Below, piece after piece: positions 41,227-50,175 of a stretch of DNA of 64,000 nt. How positions within the stretch are numbered: the stretch's first letter is position 1; every line of letters begins with the position of its first letter. The stretch lies in assembly GCA_965116685.1 (NCBI GenBank), contig OZ220707.1:2542001-2606000 (forward strand), given 5' to 3'. The translations under genes were made by a program, and so were the position numbers. The notes below the pieces were generated by a model. The model was not told the DNA's origin, ran no database searches, and saw only the letters and a program-made list of their open reading frames with translations. Source of the stretch: Bin80 sp965116685 (GTDB lineage: Bacteria > Bacteroidota > Rhodothermia > Rhodothermales > Bin80).

Positions 41227-42900
41227 ATGCATCTGGTTAACTGGCTCATTGTTGTAGTCTATCTTGCATATGTCTTGTGGGATGGCTTACGTCGTTCCAG
41301 GGATACAGATCGCCTCAGGGGATATTTTCTGGCGAACCAAAGCCTACCCTGGTGGGCAGTTGGCCTTTCGGTCATGGCAACTCAACTCTCTGCCGTGACG
41401 ATGATTGGCACGACAGGGCAGGGGGCAACGGATGGGATCCGATTCATCCAGTTTTATTTTGGTTTGCCCTTGGCCATGGTGATTCTGGGGGTTACGCTAG
41501 TTCCATTTTTACATCGTAGCGGCGTGTACACCGCATACGAGTATTTGGAGCAGCGATTTGGGGCGGGAACCCGATCACTCACCAGTTTTCTGTTTCTAAT
41601 GTCACGTGGCATGAGTTGCGGGACCATACTTGCGGCGCCGGCCGTGGTGATGGCTGCAATATTTGGCTGGGATCTCACGCTGAGTGTTGCGGTGATTGGA
41701 ATCCCGACCGTCCTCTACACGATGTTTGGTGGTATTCAGGCGGTCGCATGGGCCGACGTAAAACAAATGGTTCTGATCGTGTTCTCGCTGGCGGTTGTCG
41801 TGGTCGTGTTACTGGTAAAGATGCCGGTGAGTCCACATGATGCACTTCAGGTTGCAGGTGCGACCGGCCGGTTGCAGGTATTCGATTTTTCGTTCACACT
41901 CAACGAGACCTATACATTCTGGTCGGGGCTTTTAGGGGGGACGTTCCTGATGCTCTCCTATTTTGGAACCGATCAGAGTCAGGTGCAGCGATATTTAGCG
42001 GCCCGCTCGGTTACGGAGGCGCGTCGATCCCTGTTGATGAGCGCCTACTGGAAGATTCCACTTCAGTCTCTGGTCCTGCTCATTGGGGTTCTGGTGTTTG
42101 TGTTTTATCTCTTTCAGGCACCACCACTTCTATACAATCCCGCCCATGAAGAGTCGGTCCGCGATTACGCTCCAGAGTCGTATGCCGAATTGGAAACGCA
42201 GTACAATGCCGAGTTCACGGCCCGGACGGAAGCTGCCGAGGCGGTTGCCGCAGGTTTACCAGGAGCGTCCGAGCAGCTGGAAGCGCACGAGGATGCCGTG
42301 GGTAGTCTTCGAAGTAAAGCACTGCAGCTTGCACGTGAGGCGACGGGGAAGGAGTCGGTCAGGGATGTAAACTATATCATGCCCCGATTTGCTTTGGATG
42401 TGCTTCCCCTAGGGCTGACGGGGCTCTTCATTGCAGCAATCATGGCCGCTGCAATGTCAAGTATCTCGTCCGAGCTTAATTCGCTGTCCACCACCACGGT
42501 CATTGACTTCTATCGGAGGTGGGTTCGCCCAAATGCCCCGGAGGAGCATATGCTGTGGGTGAGCAAACTTGCGACCGGTTTTTGGGGGTTGTTTGCCTGT
42601 TTTGTCGCCACCTTTGCGGCAACACTGGGCTCCTTGATCGAGGTCGTCAATCGATTTGGCTCCTTCTTTTATGGATCCATTCTAGGTGTTTTTATTCTGG
42701 CGATGCTTCCGAAGGGGCGTGGAGTTGGTGCTTTTTATGGTCTGATTGCGGGAATGAGTGCGGTTGCGGCGGTCAATTTTCTGGCCCCTGAAGTGTCATT
42801 TTTATGGCACAATGTAGTCGGGGCACTGACGGTCGTTTCCGTTGGTTTACTCCTCTCGTGGCTCCGAAACGGTACTGCGTCCGGCAATCGCCCGGGATAG
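41227..42900 (+). CDS. Sodium:solute symporter (SSS family)
   Basis: 557 residues with about thirteen membrane segments. It has the SSS core: LANQSLPWWAVGLSVMATQLSAVTMIGTTGQG, VYTAYEYLEQRFG, then GGIQAVAWADVKQMVLI and ALDVLPLGLTGLFIAAIMAAAMSSISSELNSLST. A hydrophilic insert of ~80 residues, predicted helical and rich in Glu/Ala, lies about residues 301-384 between two membrane helices. The solute is not evident. The 3' end overlaps the convergent recR by 54 bp. Confidence 0.9.
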   Translation: MHLVNWLIVVVYLAYVLWDGLRRSRDTDRLRGYFLANQSLPWWAVGLSVMATQLSAVTMIGTTGQGATDGIRFIQFYFGLPLAMVILGVTLVPFLHRSGVYTAYEYLEQRFGAGTRSLTSFLFLMSRGMSCGTILAAPAVVMAAIFGWDLTLSVAVIGIPTVLYTMFGGIQAVAWADVKQMVLIVFSLAVVVVVLLVKMPVSPHDALQVAGATGRLQVFDFSFTLNETYTFWSGLLGGTFLMLSYFGTDQSQVQRYLAARSVTEARRSLLMSAYWKIPLQSLVLLIGVLVFVFYLFQAPPLLYNPAHEESVRDYAPESYAELETQYNAEFTARTEAAEAVAAGLPGASEQLEAHEDAVGSLRSKALQLAREATGKESVRDVNYIMPRFALDVLPLGLTGLFIAAIMAAAMSSISSELNSLSTTTVIDFYRRWVRPNAPEEHMLWVSKLATGFWGLFACFVATFAATLGSLIEVVNRFGSFFYGSILGVFILAMLPKGRGVGAFYGLIAGMSAVAAVNFLAPEVSFLWHNVVGALTVVSVGLLLSWLRNGTASGNRPG

Positions 42901-43470
42901 GGTGGCTTCATCCGCGAAGCTGAGAGTAAGGCCGACGGGAATCCCACGCGCCAGCCGGGTGATTTTGATAGGGAACGTTTCCAGCATTTGGGTCAGGTAG
43001 AGTGCGGTGGTATCGCCTTCCACGGTGGGGCTGACGGCAAGGATCAGTTCGGTAATGTCTGAATCAGATGCCCCGACCCGTTCAATCAGCGTACGGATAT
43101 TGAGGTCATTGGGACCAATCCCATCCAACGGGGAGATCACTCCTCCCAGGACATGATATCTGCCCCGGTATTCTCCCGTACGCTCAAGGGCAACAATATC
43201 CTCGGCATCCTGCACCACGCAGACGGTTCCTGTCTCCCGTTTTGTGGAGTTGCAGATGATACAGGTCTCGGTATCGGTCACATTCCCGCAGACATCACAC
43301 GCCCGCACGCGTTCCTTCACCTCCAGCAAGGCAGCCGCCAGTTGAGCAACCTCTTGTTTTGGCATCTTAAGAACATGTGTGGCAAGTCGCTGCGCACTCT
43401 TGCGTCCGATGGTCGGGAGTTTGGAGAATTGCTCAATCAAAATTTCGACGGATTCCGAAGCGAACTGCAT
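42847..43470 (-). CDS. recR: Recombination protein RecR
   Basis: 207 residues. Part of RecFOR, which loads RecA on gapped DNA. A helix-hairpin-helix start (LIEQFSKLPTIGRKSAQRLATH), a zinc motif (CDVCGNVTDTETCIICNSTKR) and the Toprim domain (VCVVQDAEDIVALERTGEYRGRYHVLGGVISPLDGIGP) are seen in order. It is the last gene of the dnaX-ybaB-recR operon (3-bp gap to ybaB). Confidence 0.97.
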   Translation of the reverse strand: MQFASESVEILIEQFSKLPTIGRKSAQRLATHVLKMPKQEVAQLAAALLEVKERVRACDVCGNVTDTETCIICNSTKRETGTVCVVQDAEDIVALERTGEYRGRYHVLGGVISPLDGIGPNDLNIRTLIERVGASDSDITELILAVSPTVEGDTTALYLTQMLETFPIKITRLARGIPVGLTLSFADEATLSRAIAGRSTVSEPREE

Positions 43471-43473
43471 GGA

Positions 43474-43794
43474 TTAGAGACCGAATTTCGAGAGGTCCAT
43501 GTCTTTGGGCAGGAAGCTGTCGGCCTGATCACGCAGCTCATTCTGTCCAGCCTCAGCAGCTTCGTCGAGTGCTTTGTTGACACCGGCAACAATCAGATCA
43601 TTCAGCATCTCCATATCGTTTGGGTCGACAATCTCGGGATCCAGCTCGATCTTGATGATCCGCTGATTCCCGTTCGCGACCACTTTGACCATGCCACCTC
43701 CAGCTTCTGCCGTAGCCGTGACTCGCTGCATGATCTCTCGTACTTTGCCGATCTGGTTTTTCATATCGGCCACTTGTTTAAGCATGTTGAGCAT
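43474..43794 (-). CDS. YbaB/EbfC-family nucleoid-associated protein
   Basis: 106 residues. A small helix-sheet-helix DNA-binding protein that works as a dimer. The family blocks are MLKQVADMKNQIGKVREIMQRVTATAEAGGGMVKVVANGNQRIIKIELDPEIV and LNDLIVAGVNKALDEA. It sits between dnaX and recR as in many bacteria. Confidence 0.93.
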   Translation of the reverse strand: MLNMLKQVADMKNQIGKVREIMQRVTATAEAGGGMVKVVANGNQRIIKIELDPEIVDPNDMEMLNDLIVAGVNKALDEAAEAGQNELRDQADSFLPKDMDLSKFGL

Positions 43795-43814
43795 ATCTTC
43801 CTCCGGTTTGATGG

Positions 43815-45587
43815 TTAGGATGTGGGGGGCTGAATCGGGCGAAGCCCGAAGGCATCGTCCAGTCGTTTCAGAGCCGGGATTTTTGCTTTGAGTTTCTGAA
43901 ACTCAGCATCCAGGTCTATTTCTGCGGGTGGAAACAGATCAGGTTTTGCCATGAATTTCACGCGCATCTTTGCCAAGTCAGGCAGTGACTGCATCGCTTC
44001 CGTGATGGCCTTTTTCAGACTTTCATTATTTGTAACGGTGAGGTGGATTTCATCACGTACCGCAATTTCCAGGTATTGATCACGTACGCCGAGGAAAATC
44101 GAATTCTGCAGTGTACGGATTCCTGGTATATCGGAGCGTTGTTCCATTGCTTTCAGGACGAGTTTCCAGCTCTCTTGAAGATTCGATTGGGCTTTTACAG
44201 GTACGTGAGGTGGTTCAACAGGTTGGTGGTCTTCAGGTTTTTTTTTTCGTTGTTCCAGGGCCGGTCTACCTTTCAGTGCCGCAGAAGCAGGAGATTCACT
44301 GGAATGCTGGGTTTGCGGTGGAGTCTTTGGCGGATTCGCGGGTTTGCTCCTTTGAGGAGCGGTGTGGAGCGGTGCTGGCTGACTTGGGAGGGTGGCAGGT
44401 GCTTGAGGCGCATGTGCTGGCTGTGAGACGGGCGCTGCATGCTCCAGTCGACGAATCTGTTCCAAAGCTTCGGACAGGTCAACACTCTCTCCCAAGTGTG
44501 TCATTTTAGCGAGTGCCAGCTCCACTGCCAGTCGTGGTGATGTAGACAGTGGGAGCCTCGCTTGTGTCTCATCAATCACCATCAGTAGCCGAAGCAGTGT
44601 AGTTTCTGTGAACCCTTTTACCGCCTCGGTATAGCGACTTCTGAGGTTCTTGCTTACGTCAACCAGTGCAGTCTCCCCCAGTGTAATCGTGATCAATAGA
44701 TTACGAACGTGCTCTGCCAGGCCACCAAGAAATTCCCGGATGTCGTATCCATCCGAGATAATTTGCTCGGCGAGGTTGAGTATGGACCCCGTTGCCTGTT
44801 CGGTGACGTACCGGGTAGCCTCAAAATACAGATCCACATCCACGACACGCAAGGCATCTGCCAGCGTGGAATAATTCAAGTTCGATCCGCAGAGAGCAAC
44901 TGCTTGATCAAAGACGCTGAGTGCATCACGCAGAGCACCGTCTCCTTTATGGGCAATCAAGTGGAGTGAATCTTCATCCGCTGTGATCTCTTCGCCTTTG
45001 CAAATGGTTGTTAGATGACGGACGATCTCATTTGTAGGGATACGTCGAAAGTCAAAACGTTGACAGCGGGAGAGGATGGTCGGGAGAACTTTGTGGGGTT
45101 CCGTGGTTGCAAAAATGAACAGCACATGTGGGGGTGGCTCTTCTAGGGTTTTTAGAAGTGCATTAAAGGCTGCATTACTAAGCATATGCACTTCGTCAAT
45201 GATGTACACCTTGCGGCGACCTCCCTGTGGAAGGATCCGAACATTTTCACGTAGATCCCGAATATCTTCCACCTTGTTATTGGAGGCGGCATCAATCTCA
45301 AAGATACTCAGGCTTCGCTGCGTTTCGAAATCTTCACATGAAGGGCATTTTAGACAGGGTTCGACTTCGTCGTCCTGGTTTCCTGTACAGTTGATCGCTT
45401 TGGCAAGAATTCTGGCGGCGGTCGTTTTTCCAACACCACGGGGGCCAGTAAAGAGGTAGGCATGAGCAATCCGTTCCAGTCTGAGGGCATTAATGAGCGC
45501 CTGTGCAACATGTGCCTGTGCCACGAGCTCCCCAAAACGCTGTGGGCGGTATTTACGTGCTGTAACCAGGTACTGAGACTTCGCCAT
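43815..45587 (-). CDS. dnaX: DNA polymerase III subunit gamma/tau
   Basis: 590 residues from the ATG at 45587; an upstream TTG is in frame. The clamp-loader ATPase of the replicative polymerase. It starts ARKYRPQRFGELVAQAHV, then Walker A GPRGVGKTT, a four-Cys zinc module (C...CLKCPSCEDF) and Walker B VYIIDEVHML, with the SRC sensor motif in LSRCQRFDFRRIP. The C-terminal part has a Pro/Gln-rich linker (about 385-455) and a tau-type domain. At codons 447-450 (CGA AAA AAA AAA) there is a run of ten A; a -1 shift there reads one Thr codon then TGA, giving a ~451-residue gamma-like form. It is the first gene of the dnaX-ybaB-recR operon. Confidence 0.96.
   Translation of the reverse strand: MAKSQYLVTARKYRPQRFGELVAQAHVAQALINALRLERIAHAYLFTGPRGVGKTTAARILAKAINCTGNQDDEVEPCLKCPSCEDFETQRSLSIFEIDAASNNKVEDIRDLRENVRILPQGGRRKVYIIDEVHMLSNAAFNALLKTLEEPPPHVLFIFATTEPHKVLPTILSRCQRFDFRRIPTNEIVRHLTTICKGEEITADEDSLHLIAHKGDGALRDALSVFDQAVALCGSNLNYSTLADALRVVDVDLYFEATRYVTEQATGSILNLAEQIISDGYDIREFLGGLAEHVRNLLITITLGETALVDVSKNLRSRYTEAVKGFTETTLLRLLMVIDETQARLPLSTSPRLAVELALAKMTHLGESVDLSEALEQIRRLEHAAPVSQPAHAPQAPATLPSQPAPLHTAPQRSKPANPPKTPPQTQHSSESPASAALKGRPALEQRKKKPEDHQPVEPPHVPVKAQSNLQESWKLVLKAMEQRSDIPGIRTLQNSIFLGVRDQYLEIAVRDEIHLTVTNNESLKKAITEAMQSLPDLAKMRVKFMAKPDLFPPAEIDLDAEFQKLKAKIPALKRLDDAFGLRPIQPPTS
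44238..44247 (-). other. A10 homopolymer in dnaX, candidate slippage site
   Basis: Ten T on the plus strand, A10 in the mRNA, in the linker after the clamp-loader part. The -1 frame ends at TGA after one codon; the +1 frame ends after ~16 codons. Confidence 0.55.
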
Positions 45588-45670
45588 CAATTTACTCAAG
45601 GATCAGTGCATAATAACTTCCCGCAATGCAACAAAGGTTTGCCTAAGGGGTTCAGGGATAGGATAGGGAC

Positions 45671-45690
45671 ATGTATCATGATGTATCATG
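45671..45690. repeat. Tandem 10-bp repeat upstream of the STAS gene
   Basis: ATGTATCATG twice in a row, one helical turn apart, 91 bp before the STAS gene and ~84 bp before the divergent dnaX start. It could be an operator; no regulator is known. Confidence 0.4.
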
Positions 45691-45781
45691 TTTGCACGTG
45701 TATTATGTCTTTGTGCTACTCTGCGAGTAGTGGGTAAAACTTTGGGGCTATTTTGCCTTTGATCTAGATCAGCAAACTATT

Positions 45782-46126
45782 ATGAGTCTTAATATAACTT
45801 GGGAATTCGAAGATGGTATCAGGGTTGCATTGCTCAATGGCCGGGTAGACAGCCGTAATGCGCTGTTATTCAAGGAGACGGTTACTGCAGAGCTTGCGGA
45901 AGATGATCGTGCCCTGATCCTGGATTTTGCCGGCCTCGATTATATCAGTAGTGCAGGGCTTCGGGTTGTGCTTGAGTTGGCCAAATTGTATAGTGCCCCC
46001 AGACAGTTCCTGATCTGTAGTCTGTCGTCTGCGGTGCAGGAGGTTTTTGAGATCAGTGGGTTTACCCAGATCATAAAACTATGCAAGACGCTTGATCAGG
46101 CAAAGGAGTCCCTGCAAGCTTCGTAA
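45782..46126 (+). CDS. STAS-domain anti-sigma factor antagonist (SpoIIAA-like)
   Basis: 114 residues, a single STAS domain. The conserved LDFAGLDYISSAGLRVVLELAK block holds the likely phosphorylation serine (Ser57, second Ser of ISSAG). Such proteins take part in partner-switching with an HPK-type kinase and an anti-sigma factor. No kinase or phosphatase partner is adjacent. The start ATG gives the normal N-terminus for the family. Confidence 0.9.
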   Translation: MSLNITWEFEDGIRVALLNGRVDSRNALLFKETVTAELAEDDRALILDFAGLDYISSAGLRVVLELAKLYSAPRQFLICSLSSAVQEVFEISGFTQIIKLCKTLDQAKESLQAS

Positions 46127-46169
46127 TTTTCTCTGTGTGCCTACGTCTTTAACGTGAGGCGTTTGAACT

Positions 46170-47543
46170 ATGGCTACATCGGAATCGAAGCTGACTGCGG
46201 TTTCGCTACAGGACCGTTCCTCTGTTTTGCATCCCTTCACTTCGTTGGGTACCCACGAGCCCATGGTATTTACGCATGGGGAGGGAGCTTGGGTCTATGA
46301 TGAGCATGGCAATCGTCTCCTGGAGGGTATAGCGGGGTTATGGTCGGCATCGCTTGGATTTAGCGAACAGCGTCTGGCGGATGCGGCATATCGGCAGTTA
46401 CAGAAACTGCCTTTTATGCACATGTTTGCTTCGGCGAGTCATCCGCCTGGTATTGCTCTGGCAAAAGAGCTACTCCGGTTAGCTCCGGTTCCCATGGCCA
46501 GGGTATTTTTTGCGAACTCTGGATCAGAGGCCATAGACTCGGCCGTAAAGATGATCTGGTTCCTCAATAATGCACTTGGCCGTACACAGAAGAAAAAGAT
46601 TATTGCCCGGCGGGATGCATATCATGGTTCGTTGATTGCATCTTCAAGCCTGACTGGATTGCCCAAGAACCATAAGCTGTTTGATCTTCCCCTTCCCGGC
46701 TTCCTGCATACCGCCAAACCTCATTACTACCGGTTTGCTCACGAGGGCGAATCGGAAAGGGAATTTAGCTCCCGATTAGCCTCAGAGTTGGATGCTCAGA
46801 TCATAGAGGAGGGCCCGGAAACGGTCGCTGCATTTTTTGCGGAGCCCATCATGGGGGTTGGGGGCGTAATTCTTCCACCTGAAGGCTATTTCGAGGAGAT
46901 CCAGCGTGTACTGAAGAAACATGATGTGCTCTTGGTTGCGGATGAGGTGATCTGTGGGTTTGGCCGGACGGGTAATATGTGGGGAAGTCAAACGGTTGGT
47001 ATGCAACCGGATATGCTGATCACGGCCAAAGCGCTCTCTGCTTCCTATCTGCCAATCTCTGGAGTCATGGTAAACCAGAAGGTATATGATGCATTGGAGT
47101 CCGGCAGTGATCAGGTTGGTGTTTTTGCCCACGGCATGACGTATACGGGGCATCCCGTGTCTGCCGCTGTGGCACTGGAGTGTTTGAAAATCTATGAGGA
47201 GGATGATATCCTGTCCCATGTTCGCACGGTTGGCCCTTTGCTTCAGGAAGGATTGCGGGAGCGTGTGGCGCCGCATCCGCTTGTCGGAGAGGTGCGCGGT
47301 ACAGGAATGGTTGCGGGTGTTGAGCTTGTTGCCGACAAGGACACGCGTGCACCATTCCCCGCTTCTGATCAGATGGGTGTTAAACTTCGTGCGGAAGCCA
47401 TCCGTCGGGGTTTAATCTTGCGGGCAATGGGGAATACGATTGGGATTTCGCCGCCGCTGATTCTCACCGAAGAGGAGACGCAGTTTTTGGTGGATACGCT
47501 CTGTGCATCACTGGACGCGCTGTATGCGTCTGTTGCCAAGTGA
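46170..47543 (+). CDS. Class III pyridoxal-phosphate aminotransferase
   Basis: 457 residues. A fold-type I PLP enzyme of the omega-aminotransferase group, using amino donors such as putrescine, beta-alanine or GABA. Visible: FANSGSEAIDSAVKM, the RRDAYHGS motif, DEVICGFGRTGNMWG with the PLP-binding Asp, and the PLP Lys in TAKALSASYLPIS (about residue 287). Late GMTYTGHPVSAAVALE and GMVAGVELV blocks fit the group. Donor and acceptor cannot be assigned. It is 43 bp downstream of the STAS gene and the sequence after it leads directly into the 651-bp repeat. Confidence 0.88.
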   Translation: MATSESKLTAVSLQDRSSVLHPFTSLGTHEPMVFTHGEGAWVYDEHGNRLLEGIAGLWSASLGFSEQRLADAAYRQLQKLPFMHMFASASHPPGIALAKELLRLAPVPMARVFFANSGSEAIDSAVKMIWFLNNALGRTQKKKIIARRDAYHGSLIASSSLTGLPKNHKLFDLPLPGFLHTAKPHYYRFAHEGESEREFSSRLASELDAQIIEEGPETVAAFFAEPIMGVGGVILPPEGYFEEIQRVLKKHDVLLVADEVICGFGRTGNMWGSQTVGMQPDMLITAKALSASYLPISGVMVNQKVYDALESGSDQVGVFAHGMTYTGHPVSAAVALECLKIYEEDDILSHVRTVGPLLQEGLRERVAPHPLVGEVRGTGMVAGVELVADKDTRAPFPASDQMGVKLRAEAIRRGLILRAMGNTIGISPPLILTEEETQFLVDTLCASLDALYASVAK

Positions 47544-47564
47544 GTTCCTAACTGAAGGTACCCC

Positions 47565-47590
47565 CATGGCTCGGAATCATGGCTCGGAAT
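47565..47590. repeat. Tandem 13-bp repeat next to the 651-bp duplication
   Basis: CATGGCTCGGAAT twice in a row, ending 3 bp before the left copy of the 651-bp repeat. Confidence 0.8.
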
Positions 47591-47593
47591 GGT

Positions 47594-48244
47594 GGCCTGC
47601 ATCGTTGGGATATGCACTTTTTGTCTGCGGAGATCTAGACCTGTATCCACGACATTTGCGGTAGAACCAATCCTTTGAATGGAATTAAGATTCATGAGGG
47701 GAAGGTTTGGCCCAAATAGTTAACAATAACTCATCCCCGTACAGATTATAGACAGGGAGTCTGCCTGAATGAGCCTCACTGAGGTCAAGAATTGTTCGTA
47801 CGCCTTCACCTCGCGACTCGAGAAATAGATTTTCAGTCGTGGAGGATTTCATTCGAGACAGAAAGTTGACCAACAACTGATTTCGTGTGAACACGCGATA
47901 AGCCATTGACTCAGGCGTGAGCGTGTTTGGCAGCCCTCCCGGACTGGAAATCTCTATACGATCTGAATAAAGAAATATTCGGATTTTTGATCCTGTGATT
48001 GAATAATCTCTATGGGCAACTGCATTTACAATAGCTTCATGAATCGCGCGGATGTCGTATTGACGGTGATCTATACGTCCAACAGGCTTACGGGCTGGCT
48101 TGAGCATGAAACGGTCAACAAATCTTACTGCATATTCAATTTGTGAATCCGCGCATCCTTTGATGCTTTCTGCATGTACCAAATCATCAGATGTTCGGCG
48201 AGTGCCCCGGTAAATTGCAGCCTCAATAAATGCAGAGGGTAAAT
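47594..48244. repeat. 651-bp direct repeat, left copy (target duplication of IS1634-family element)
   Basis: Base-by-base reading shows no difference from 50176-50826. It abuts the left end of the IS at 48245. It contains the 3' third of the AlbA_2 gene. Confidence 0.93.
47685..48244 (-). pseudogene. Duplicated 3' fragment of the AlbA_2-type gene
   Basis: Encodes the same C-terminal ~185 residues as the intact gene at 50267-51502, including YDIRAIHEAIVNAVAHRDYS. It lacks the whole N-terminal half and its own start; the IS replaces the upstream part. It is a by-product of the long target duplication. Confidence 0.9.
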
Positions 48245-50175
48245 CTTGACTTCGACGGTTACCTCCGTCACAGGGGTTCTGGAGTGGGATTTCCGGGAAA
48301 ACTGAACACTACCAATCCCCCTTTTCAGGGCGGAATGATGAAGATCGAGACCGAATGGGACGCTTGATTTAGGAGGTCGTCCCCTCTTTGAACAGTACGG
48401 TCTGGCGCTGTATCGTCAGACCGACTGTCTGGTATAGGCGCCCGCTCGTTTCGGTAACCTTCGATGGAAGAAGGTATTCTGCCCGATTGCCTCGATCACA
48501 AATCATGGAGGTTTCCACCGCACCAAGTTCTGCTAAAATCTGCCCTTCACTCAGGCGATGTTTTGAACCAAACCTCGCATTATATCGGTGTCGGAAGATC
48601 CGTAACAGGGCAAATGCAACAAAACAGATTGCAATATGGGCACGCACCCGACGCTCGACCCAGTGAAAGATGGGCCGGATCGCCATGGTGTGTTTCATCA
48701 CACGAAAACCTTCTTCAATTCGCCATAACTCTCCATAATGTTGATAGACTTGTTCTGGAGTCAGATCCTCCAGACTCGTCCAGACCCCATGCAGCCCATC
48801 AAACTTCTCATCCCGAACAATCGCTGCTTGATCTAAGCTCACTCCATCCTGCTTCACCTTCAGAAATCGACCACTTCTGCCGGTGCCCTTGACCCCCTGT
48901 TTCAAACGATTCTTCACCTTCTCAATTGCCTTCTCCCGTGAATGTACATCCCGAGCTGCCTTCTTTGGACAATAGCGCAAAATCAAGCGTCGACCACCAA
49001 GTTTGTGTTCGGTAACCTTACGACCCGTCGTTAAAACCTTCCAAGACTGTGCCCCGAGAATCGTCTTGGTGTGGAGTTGATTTAATGACCGTAAACGTGC
49101 AGCCACGATATAGTCACAGCCCAGACTTTGCAACAACGCTAAATTCTCCTTGCTCAACATCCCTGAATCGGCAACGACAATCATCCGATCCAAATCAAAA
49201 CATTCTTTGAGGCGCGTCATCGCCGGTTCAAGCGTCTTTACATCGGTGGTATTGCCGGGAAAGAGTTCGTACGTGACCGGAAGCCCTTCTTGGGTTTGGA
49301 TCAATGCCAAGACCAACTGAACCTTTTTGGGCTTCCCATCCTTGCTAAACCCTTTCTTGCGTAGCTCATCCGGCAACTCACTGGCAAAGCTCAATGTCGT
49401 CACATCAAAAAACAGCACCTTCAGTTTCCCGCCAAGCATGCCGAGCGTCTCGTTGGAGACCAGCTGCTTCATCTGTTCAATTCGGTCGTCCGTGACGGCA
49501 TCCATCATCCGATAGAACTTCTCCACCGGAACGTCCACCCCCGCATCCTTGGACATCTGCCGTGCATGGGCCAGTTTACTATCCCCAGGTGCAGCCAGAC
49601 GAAGTAAAACCGCTTGCTTGAACAGACGACGAGACATCTTCTGACGGCGATCAAAGACCTCTGTAAACCGCATCTGGTGATACAGGGCCCCCATGACCTC
49701 GTGAAAGCCCAGACAGATGCGCCGTATTTCCTCCAGCTTCCGTGCATCTTTGATCACCAGTGCCTTCGACTCCCGTTTTTTTCTGCGGGCAGCCACCACC
49801 TCGTCTACATAAGACTCTGCAGGAAATAAGGAGGGTTGCAGGTCTTCTTGGATCCGAGCTAATTCCAGATAGGCAATTTTAACCAGACCGTCCACTGCAT
49901 CCGGGTGAACGCTTCCCATGTGTCGGACGATACGAACCCGCGGCTTTCTTTCCTTATTACGGTAGCTCTCAACAATCTGGACAGAGATGTTTTTCGTGGT
50001 TTTTCGTTTGAGTTCTCGGACCCACATGACACAGTTGGTTGGTGAATTACAAAGATACGAAAAATACAATTAAAAAGCAAGACTGAACACTACACAGGAA
50101 GGCCAAAAAAAAACCTCCCAGAAAGCACGGAAACAGTGGTTTTGTACCTGGAAAAATCGAAACCGTCAAAGTCAG
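48245..50175 (-). mobile_element. IS1634-family insertion sequence
   Basis: 1,931 bp between the two 651-bp repeats. The ends are inverted repeats: left CTTGACTTCGACGGTT, right (complement) CTGACTTTGACGGTT, with a one-base offset at the very end. One transposase gene lies on the minus strand. The flanking repeats fit this family, which I recall makes long, variable target duplications (IS1634 in Mycoplasma mycoides, IS1549 in Mycobacterium). Confidence 0.9.
48369..50027 (-). CDS. IS1634-family transposase
   Basis: 552 residues from the ATG at 50027; the N-terminus MWVRELKRKTTKNISVQIVES matches the usual start of the family, and the longer frame to 50069 is not needed. DDE transposase of the IS4 superfamily. 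The first Asp is in LFFDVTTLSF, the second in IVVADSGMLS, and the Glu in HYGELWRIEEGFRVMK (the Y-x2-R-x3-E-x6-K signature). The block LPVTYELFPGNTTDVKTL is also diagnostic. The frame is intact, so the element may be active. Confidence 0.93.
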   Translation of the reverse strand: MWVRELKRKTTKNISVQIVESYRNKERKPRVRIVRHMGSVHPDAVDGLVKIAYLELARIQEDLQPSLFPAESYVDEVVAARRKKRESKALVIKDARKLEEIRRICLGFHEVMGALYHQMRFTEVFDRRQKMSRRLFKQAVLLRLAAPGDSKLAHARQMSKDAGVDVPVEKFYRMMDAVTDDRIEQMKQLVSNETLGMLGGKLKVLFFDVTTLSFASELPDELRKKGFSKDGKPKKVQLVLALIQTQEGLPVTYELFPGNTTDVKTLEPAMTRLKECFDLDRMIVVADSGMLSKENLALLQSLGCDYIVAARLRSLNQLHTKTILGAQSWKVLTTGRKVTEHKLGGRRLILRYCPKKAARDVHSREKAIEKVKNRLKQGVKGTGRSGRFLKVKQDGVSLDQAAIVRDEKFDGLHGVWTSLEDLTPEQVYQHYGELWRIEEGFRVMKHTMAIRPIFHWVERRVRAHIAICFVAFALLRIFRHRYNARFGSKHRLSEGQILAELGAVETSMICDRGNRAEYLLPSKVTETSGRLYQTVGLTIQRQTVLFKEGTTS

